From IMG/VR virus record IMGVR_UViG_3300030419_004818, positions 1-28,660 of that record: DNA of 28,660 nt, one strand, 5' to 3'. The stretch comes from a virus. Below, piece after piece: positions 24,276-28,660 of the stretch; positions within the stretch are counted from its first letter, which is position 1, and every line of letters starts with the position of its first letter. The notes beneath the pieces were generated by a model. The model did not search any database, was not told the DNA's origin, and saw only the letters and a list, made by a program, of their open reading frames with translations. A program made the translations under genes and the position numbers.

Positions 24276-24297
24276 CATAAATAGTAACATATTTATG
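24276..24297 (-). promoter_or_regulatory. CTATTTAT element inside a perfect inverted repeat
   Basis: Coding strand TTACTATTTATG, 29 bases before the 64-residue gene. The plus-strand arms CATAAATA (24276-24283) and TATTTATG (24290-24297) are a perfect 8-bp inverted repeat around GTAACA, so the late motif is present here in both orientations. Confidence 0.55.
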
Positions 24298-24316
24298 AAA
24301 AGAATGTCAAGAACAA

Positions 24317-24607
24317 TTATTGTTTTTTTGTGGTTTTCTTTGTAGTCTTCTTTTTAGCAGTTGTCTTTCTAGGCTTCCTGGTGGCTTTCTTTTTAGCAGG
24401 TTTTTTAACCTCTGCCACAACAGGTTCTGCTACTGGGACCTCTGCACTAACAGGTGCTGAATTCTCCATAGCAACTTCAACAGGTTCTTGTTCGGCTGGT
24501 GTGATAATCTCTTCAAAAAATCCACGAGCCTTGGCAATTGCTGCTCGCACTGTTGCATATTTTTTAGCATATTTCGGACTGCTAAGTCGTCGTTTTCTTT
24601 TTCCCAT
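24317..24607 (-). CDS. Lysine-rich, histone-H1-tail-like small protein
   Basis: 96 residues. The N-terminal third (MGKRKRRLSSPKYAKKYATV) is basic and helical and recalls small head-associated proteins of marine T4-like phages. An acidic/hydrophobic Val-Ala-Pro-Glu linker follows (PVSAEVPVAEPVVAEVKK), then a Lys/Thr/Ala/Arg tail (KKATRKPRKTTAKKKTTKK) like histone H1 or AlgP tails. Such a tail binds DNA non-specifically, so a role in DNA condensation, in the capsid or on the host nucleoid, is plausible but inferred. AGAGG lies eight bases before the ATG. A degenerate CTATTTAC-like element (CCATTTACA, near 24631-24623) lies just upstream, after a terminator. Confidence 0.75.
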   Translation of the reverse strand: MGKRKRRLSSPKYAKKYATVRAAIAKARGFFEEIITPAEQEPVEVAMENSAPVSAEVPVAEPVVAEVKKPAKKKATRKPRKTTAKKKTTKKTTKKQ

Positions 24608-24654
24608 GATAAACCTCTTTTGTGTAAATGGTTAGTATAATTAGTGTTAATAAA

Positions 24655-24687
24655 TAAAAAACCCCACGCTGTGAAAACGTGAGGTTT
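24655..24687 (-). terminator. Rho-independent terminator after the capsid surface protein gene
   Basis: Coding strand AAACCTCACG, nine-base loop, CGTGGGGTTT, then further T residues: a 10-bp stem with one T-G pair and a T-run. It sits about 30 bases after the stop of the 139-residue gene and separates it from the lysine-rich protein gene. Confidence 0.85.
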
Positions 24688-24719
24688 AATATTTAGATGA
24701 GATTAGAGTTGGTTATTTA

Positions 24720-25139
24720 TCAACCGGAAGCAGTAATACCGTCGTTTGCCTGTGACAAGGAATTAGCATACCAATTGCTTCCATCGGTCCAAATATACAC
24801 GTTATCGCCGGCAACTGCGGTGCCGCTAGTGAATATAATTTTATCGCTAGGTGTGCCAGATTGCGCCCCAACTGCAGCAGCGCTGTCGTTCGCACAAAGA
24901 TAAATATTGTCATTATCTGCGGAAACAATGTCTACAGCATTACTAGCAGCCGTGATAAGTGTAAAACGAGCCCACCACCCTGCGCCAGCGTCAGCAACGG
25001 CCGGAAGCGTGTGATCAACAGCGGCCCCCTGAGTAAATGTGAACTCTGTACCACAATCAGCCACTTGAATTGTTGTGGCAGTTGCTCCGAGTGCTTGGAC
25101 CTTTCGTCTCTGCGCTGAATATCTTCCTAACTTGCTCAT
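24720..25139 (-). CDS. Probable capsid decoration/surface protein
   Basis: 139 residues: MSKLGRYSAQRRKVQALGAT, then a beta-rich body with FTQGAAVDHTLPAVADAGAG, WWARFTLITAASNAVDIVSA, GDNVYIWTDGSNWYANSL. The alternation of Ala/Gly/Thr strands, the LPA-x-x-AGAGW motif and the W-Y-x-N-S end resemble small beta-sandwich head or fibre surface proteins found beside phage capsid genes. It has its own CTATTTAC element, a 5' leader hairpin (AAGGC-GAAGA-GCCTT) and its own terminator, so it is expressed as a single-gene unit, as expected for a protein made in hundreds of copies. AAGGAG precedes the ATG by about ten bases. Function is inferred from composition and position. Confidence 0.7.
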   Translation of the reverse strand: MSKLGRYSAQRRKVQALGATATTIQVADCGTEFTFTQGAAVDHTLPAVADAGAGWWARFTLITAASNAVDIVSADNDNIYLCANDSAAAVGAQSGTPSDKIIFTSGTAVAGDNVYIWTDGSNWYANSLSQANDGITASG

Positions 25140-25201
25140 TTTTTAAAAATCTCCTTTATGTAATATAATAAAGGCTCTTCGCCTTATCAAATGTGTTTCA
25201 T

Positions 25202-25213
25202 TGTAAATAGTTT
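25202..25213 (-). promoter_or_regulatory. CTATTTAC element before the capsid surface protein gene
   Basis: Coding strand AAACTATTTACA, 62 bases before the ATG, right after the capsid-gene terminator. The leader between has a 5-bp hairpin AAGGC/GCCTT at 25171-25185. Confidence 0.55.
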
Positions 25214-25240
25214 ACCGAACCCCTTAATTCCTTTAAAAAA

Positions 25241-25273
25241 CAAAAAAAGCCCCGTCACAAAGGACGGGGCTTT
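25241..25273 (-). terminator. Strong rho-independent terminator after the major capsid gene
   Basis: Coding strand AAAGCCCCGTC, six-base loop, GACGGGGCTTT, running into TTTTTTT in total: a perfect 11-bp GC-rich stem plus T-run. It lies 34 bases after the capsid stop codon. Confidence 0.95.
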
Positions 25274-25306
25274 CATTAGTTAGCTTCTATTAACTTACGT
25301 TAATGA

Positions 25307-27142
25307 TTAGGAAGCTCCAGACTCACCAAGAAGTCCTCGCACGACCACAAGACCGTACATATCAGGACGCACCATCTTCTTAGCGTAACGGGTCATAACT
25401 CCCTTACGCGGCACGAAGTCTTCCGTACCAAAGATAGTGGGCGTAACCTGCAGTGGGACATAAGGTGCATATACGTAGCCACTTTCAAGGAAGCTACCAC
25501 CATTACGACCAACGAGCACAACGTTACGCGGGAAGTACGGATCAACGTACACGTCCCACTTCTTGCTCATGTTACCGACCTTAACGGTACCAACCTGACC
25601 CTTGTCAGCATCAGCAGTCACGCTTGCGCGGAAACCACTAGTGAACTCAAGGATATTGGCGATTTCAGGGCTACAAACCAGGAAGTTAGCACCGCCTCGG
25701 AGCGTCTTACGATGAACCTGAGCAGACACATCATTAATAGTCTCAGCGAGAGTCTCATACCACTCGGAAACCGTTCCGGTGAAATCCGGAGCAGCTGCAG
25801 TAGCACCAAGCTCTGCACCAGTTGTACGATTCACAAAGAGACCAGGGGAGCGCGACCAGTAATACGTACCAGCAGTTGCGCCTTGAACGAGGTCATTGAG
25901 GATTTCACGATCAATCTCAAGAGCAATTTGCTCAGAGAGAATGGACGTAAGTTCAACTTCTGCATCAAGGTTATGGTATGCGTTCAGGTCCTGACCAAGC
26001 TCAGGAGACCATTTGGCCTTCAGCTTCTTGGTCACAGCCGTCACAGCAACCGAATCGACCTTGATGTCGATCTCGGGGATGAGATCCTTAACGCCACCAT
26101 CTTCATCACCATCGGCAGCATTGGTCGCGAGTTCCATGGGCCACTGGTGAGCACCCTTAACCCCGCCAACTGCGTCAGCAGCATCGAAGTTATCGGCATA
26201 TGGGAAGAGAAGTGTAACATCGGCAGCCAACTCACCGTCAGTGCTCGACCCGCCAGTGATATAGAAAGTAATATGTCGGTCCTTGCCGGTAATCGTTCCA
26301 ACTGTATCACTATGGTAACCCAAGTGAGTAAGTCGACGGAGAACTGTGAGATCTCCCCCACCGTCCGCCAACGATGTAAGATCATCGTCAACAAGCTGGC
26401 ACATTGGCAGCGCATCTTTGTTAAGAGCGGCCATATTAGCAGCACTAAGATATACCACTGCAGTAAACACCTTATTAGTACTTGTCGAAGCTAAAAGATC
26501 TGCGTCGAATCTAAGCTGTCTCTTTTGAGCCTCTGTGAGTGCGCTAATCGCAACCGGAGTACCGGTAAGCGCTGAAGCCCACGTTGCAGAAACGTCAAAA
26601 CACTCATTGTCATCACCTGCGTCACCGACTGTAGAGCCGGCAGCATCTGCCAGGGCCTGAGAGCCAGTTGGCGAAGCATAGGCGTTAGCAAGGTTATAGA
26701 AACCTCCGCCAGTTTCCATGATGTCGGTGACACCACCAGTCAACTGGTTAGCAACCACGCCACCACCATACAGCGACTCACCAGCAGTGAAGCCGTGACG
26801 TGCATTGGTATACGTAAAGTCCATGAAGAAGATCAAGCCCGAGGGCAAGCTCATCGGCTGAACCGAAACGAGATCATTAGCAATCAATCCTCCGAAAACT
26901 CGTCGGACAATAGGAAATGCCACTGCGGCAAATCCTTCGACATCACCAGATGCCATCGTAGAAGCCTCACGAAGCAGTTCCTTCGCTTGGTTCTCAAGCA
27001 GCATAGCCATGCCATTTTTTTGGCGATCATCACCCATACCTTCCAAAAGTCCAGTCTTCTCCCATTTTGCCAACAGGGCAGCACCTTCACTCTGGAGGTT
27101 ACGGTTAACAATGCCTTCAGTTAATTTTTGTAAAACAGACAT
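25307..27142 (-). CDS. 23: Major capsid protein, gp23-like
   Basis: 611 residues against 521 in T4 gp23. After a helical N-terminal segment come LLENQAKELLREASTMASGD and EGFAAVAFPIVRRVFGGLIA, then NDLVSVQPMSLPSGLIFFMD: the gp23 entry into the HK97 fold. LEQ-type and P-domain segments follow (SEQIALEIDREILNDLVQGA; NFLVCSPEIANILEFTSGF). The C-terminus is GVMTRYAKKMVRPDMYGLVV. The N-terminus holds LTEG, LLEG and LLEN, matching the (L/I)-x-E rule of the T4 prohead protease, so a propeptide of up to about 50 residues may be removed. Residues around 140-340 carry a Gly/Ala/Asp-rich insertion. AGGAGG precedes the ATG. It follows the scaffold gene by 23 bases and ends at a strong terminator. Confidence 0.96.
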   Translation of the reverse strand: MSVLQKLTEGIVNRNLQSEGAALLAKWEKTGLLEGMGDDRQKNGMAMLLENQAKELLREASTMASGDVEGFAAVAFPIVRRVFGGLIANDLVSVQPMSLPSGLIFFMDFTYTNARHGFTAGESLYGGGVVANQLTGGVTDIMETGGGFYNLANAYASPTGSQALADAAGSTVGDAGDDNECFDVSATWASALTGTPVAISALTEAQKRQLRFDADLLASTSTNKVFTAVVYLSAANMAALNKDALPMCQLVDDDLTSLADGGGDLTVLRRLTHLGYHSDTVGTITGKDRHITFYITGGSSTDGELAADVTLLFPYADNFDAADAVGGVKGAHQWPMELATNAADGDEDGGVKDLIPEIDIKVDSVAVTAVTKKLKAKWSPELGQDLNAYHNLDAEVELTSILSEQIALEIDREILNDLVQGATAGTYYWSRSPGLFVNRTTGAELGATAAAPDFTGTVSEWYETLAETINDVSAQVHRKTLRGGANFLVCSPEIANILEFTSGFRASVTADADKGQVGTVKVGNMSKKWDVYVDPYFPRNVVLVGRNGGSFLESGYVYAPYVPLQVTPTIFGTEDFVPRKGVMTRYAKKMVRPDMYGLVVVRGLLGESGAS

Positions 27143-27165
27143 AATAAATTTCCTCCTATAAAAAT

Positions 27166-28161
27166 TTAATTATTAATTCCCGCCAAGATTTTCATCCTAT
27201 CAGAAAATGTATGGGATTTCTTTTCTTGACGTCTAGGCAAAATTGAAGACTTTCTCTCTACGGCTTCACTCAGTGATTTCGGAGCTTTTTTATTTGATTT
27301 ACTGCCCACTGCGCTTTGAAGTGTTTCAAAAATTGTCTTCGCTTCTTCTACAGTATCCGCATTTGAAATAGACTCAACAATTTTAGACTTTTGTCGCTCA
27401 TTCAGGGAGACGCTAGTCAAAGTACGGTTTGTGTAGAACAGTCGTGCGTTTGAAAGATTTACTTCGTTTAATTTATCTTTCGCCTGCAATAACATTTGTT
27501 TAAATTTCTCATTTTGCTCTGCAAGTTTCTTATTTTCTTCTCTCAACTTGGTTTCATCCAAGGAAAGTTCTTCCAGAGCTTTCTCTTTTTCTTCTAATTC
27601 TTCTTCCAATTCACGGGCCTTAGCAATGTCCATATCGGCAGCATGCTCAATCTCTGCAGTTGGAGGATTAAGCCAGCCCGTGGGCTTAGATTGCATATCA
27701 ACAGTTAGTTCTTCTTTAATTTCTTCTGTCATTTCTTCTAAAATACCAAGAAGGTGATCTTCATCTATGTCCAACTCTTCCGGGAGCATCATGTCTTCCT
27801 CTTCTGGGGATGGCATATCTGGCACACCTTCTTCAGCAGCTTCCATCTCAGCGGCCAACTGATTGAAATCAATCTCAATCTCTTCCTCTTCTTCAGGACA
27901 CGGACATAATTCTTCACCTTCAGCGTGAGCAGGAGCAATTTGTCGTGCTAAATCGTCTTCTGATGCGGGAAGGCCACCCATATCACCCATATCGGCCATA
28001 GGTTCTTCTTCCAGTTCATCGAGAGGCTGCTCAAGTAGAGCCTGCACCGCTTCTTTTACTTCCAACTGGTATTTCTCAACAACTGCTTGCTCTGCATTTT
28101 TCAAAGCAGCTTCCTTGAGAGCCTCGGCATCGATAATAGCTTGTTCCAACATTGAAGACAT
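27166..28161 (-). CDS. Prohead core scaffolding protein, gp22-like
   Basis: 331 residues from the ATG at 28161. The protein is strongly acidic and helical: MSSMLEQAIIDAEALKEAAL, then a very acidic middle of Glu, Met, Pro and Asp (30-150), a coiled coil of about 60 residues (LEEELEEKEKALEELSLDET onward), and a basic C-terminus (RRQEKKSHTFSDRMKILAGI). This is the profile of the T4-like prohead core, cleaved to peptides by the protease during head maturation; many (L/I)-x-E sites are present. The start is set by AAGGAG eight bases before ATG TCT TCA. An in-frame GTG three codons earlier overlaps that ribosome site and is not used. It lies just before the capsid gene and its leader carries a CTATTTAT element. 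Confidence 0.87.
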   Translation of the reverse strand: MSSMLEQAIIDAEALKEAALKNAEQAVVEKYQLEVKEAVQALLEQPLDELEEEPMADMGDMGGLPASEDDLARQIAPAHAEGEELCPCPEEEEEIEIDFNQLAAEMEAAEEGVPDMPSPEEEDMMLPEELDIDEDHLLGILEEMTEEIKEELTVDMQSKPTGWLNPPTAEIEHAADMDIAKARELEEELEEKEKALEELSLDETKLREENKKLAEQNEKFKQMLLQAKDKLNEVNLSNARLFYTNRTLTSVSLNERQKSKIVESISNADTVEEAKTIFETLQSAVGSKSNKKAPKSLSEAVERKSSILPRRQEKKSHTFSDRMKILAGINN

Positions 28162-28193
28162 TATATACACTCCTTGTAAAATATTTTGTCAAA

Positions 28194-28205
28194 AATAAAT
28201 AGTTT
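28194..28205 (-). promoter_or_regulatory. CTATTTAT element before the scaffold/capsid unit
   Basis: Coding strand AAACTATTTATT, 32 bases before the scaffold ATG at 28161. It opens the scaffold-capsid unit that ends at the strong terminator at 25241-25273. Confidence 0.55.
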
Positions 28206-28228
28206 TTAATTGGTTTAAATGACTAAAT

Positions 28229-28471
28229 TTATTGTGCTTGGCTGTTGTGGTCGTTAACGATTGTCTCAATTGCTGAATAAATATCATTATATTCTTCTTC
28301 TGTGCTCGGATCACCGTCGTCATCGTATTCAGAAAAAGTAAACTCCAGACTCCAACTGCCATAGTTTAATGCTGCCGTATTTGATGCAAGTCGCTCTAGT
28401 GTGGCAGTTTTATCAGGTCTTTTAGCTAGAGAATCTCTGACTGCTTTTTTAATTGCTGCTTTTTTGTTCAT
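28229..28471 (-). CDS. Small unknown protein
   Basis: 80 residues: a basic start MNKKAAIKKAVRDSLAKRPD, then TLERLASNTAALNYGSWSLE, and an acidic end (YDDDGDPSTEEEYNDIYSAI). Composition is that of a folded helical/beta protein with acidic loops; no family recognised. The ribosome site GAGGTAGGA directly precedes the ATG. It starts 12 bases after the upstream gene's stop, so it is probably cotranscribed with the head genes to the right. A role in head assembly would be inference from position only. Confidence 0.65.
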   Translation of the reverse strand: MNKKAAIKKAVRDSLAKRPDKTATLERLASNTAALNYGSWSLEFTFSEYDDDGDPSTEEEYNDIYSAIETIVNDHNSQAQ

Positions 28472-28483
28472 TATCCTACCTCA

Positions 28484-28660
28484 TTATGCTACTGTAAACT
28501 CAAGCGAAACTTGGAAATAACTTGTGGCCGCTGTTGTTCCACCAATCGGCTGGAAACCGATGATCACACAATCTCCTGCCGAGATTGAATTACCACTAGA
28601 AATTGCAGTATTTATGGTTTGAAGTGCATAGTCTGTCAATTGTGTCGAACCATCATTGGT
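28484..28660 (-). CDS. C-terminus of an unknown, probably structural gene (runs off the right edge)
   Basis: The frame is open from the window edge to the TAA at 28486-28484 and gives the last 58 residues of a protein. They include TNDGSTQLTDYALQTINTAI, GNSISAGDCVIIGFQPIGG and end SYFQVSLEFTVA. Small Ser/Thr/Gly/Ala-rich beta strands of this kind are common at the ends of phage head or fibre surface proteins. The start and the bulk of the gene lie outside the window, so no function is given. Confidence 0.6.
   Translation of the reverse strand, partial: TNDGSTQLTDYALQTINTAISSGNSISAGDCVIIGFQPIGGTTAATSYFQVSLEFTVA

Noticed and set aside
25712-26494. A 260-codon plus-strand frame opposite the major capsid gene.
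   Set aside because: It lies fully antisense to the capsid gene, with Cys/Ser/Arg-rich sequence typical of shadows, no ribosome site and no plus-strand neighbours.
28162-28170. An upstream GTG start for the scaffold protein, adding three residues.
   Set aside because: The GTG overlaps the AAGGAG ribosome site; the ATG eight bases after that site is the proper start.
1-28660. tRNA genes, CRISPR arrays, insertion sequences or an integrase/attachment site.
   Set aside because: I saw no cloverleaf-like sequence in the gaps, no spaced short repeats, no transposase or integrase, and the gaps are mostly under 100 bases (the longest is about 170). No gap over 300 bases without a gene exists.

Overview
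The window is a contiguous piece of a tailed, contractile-tail bacteriophage (myovirus) of the T4-like superfamily. All 27 genes supported here lie on the minus strand, so transcription runs from the right end to the left end, and the plus-strand open frames are shadows. The order scaffold, major capsid protein, neck proteins, tail sheath, tail tube, gp26-like protein, tape measure and baseplate is a T4-type structural module. Several proteins are far from T4 itself: a 999-residue sheath, a family A DNA polymerase instead of the T4 family B enzyme, and a separate 5'-3' exonuclease. This points to a distant, 'far-T4' style lineage such as that of Rhodothermus phage RM378. The moderate, AT-leaning composition would fit an aquatic bacterial host, but the host cannot be read from the sequence.

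Layout from right to left, which is the direction of transcription. (1) 28660-24052, head: the 3' end of an unknown gene, a small unknown gene, the acidic prohead scaffold, the gp23-like major capsid protein with a strong intrinsic terminator, a probable capsid surface protein with its own terminator, a lysine-rich histone-tail-like protein, and a 64-residue unknown. (2) 24006-21259, neck and tail completion: a gp13-like protein, a gp14-like head-closure protein, and a probable sheath-completion or terminator protein. (3) 21171-7329, tail and baseplate: sheath, tube, the gp26-like protein with an overlapping +1-frame extension at a seven-T run, a 108-residue protein, tape measure, an 867-residue baseplate protein with a huge low-complexity N-terminus, a gp53-like LysM wedge protein and a 1023-residue hub-like protein. 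(4) 7313-1, an unknown 456-residue protein followed directly by replication and recombination genes: family A polymerase, an FtsZ/tubulin-like GTPase-fold protein, a small WYL_2-like protein, gp32-like SSB, a DUF262 protein, a UvsX/RecA-like recombinase, and the N-terminus of a 5'-3' exonuclease.

Regulation visible in the sequence. A motif reading AAACTATTTAT on the coding strand occurs seven times, always in the gap just before a structural gene or gene set and never in the replication block. It is a candidate late promoter or transcript-start element. The ssb gene instead has a sigma70-like promoter (TTGAGA, 17 bp, TACAAT). Two clear rho-independent terminators bracket the capsid surface protein gene. 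A perfect 33-bp repeat that can fold into a hairpin or pseudoknot sits between ssb and the DUF262 gene, and again between the DUF262 gene and the recombinase gene.

Most interesting points: the probable programmed frameshift in the gp26-like gene, giving a T4-type counterpart of the lambda G/GT tail chaperones; the divergent FtsZ/tubulin-like protein beside the polymerase; the repeated CTATTTAT element; and the paired 33-bp RNA element in the recombination gene cluster.
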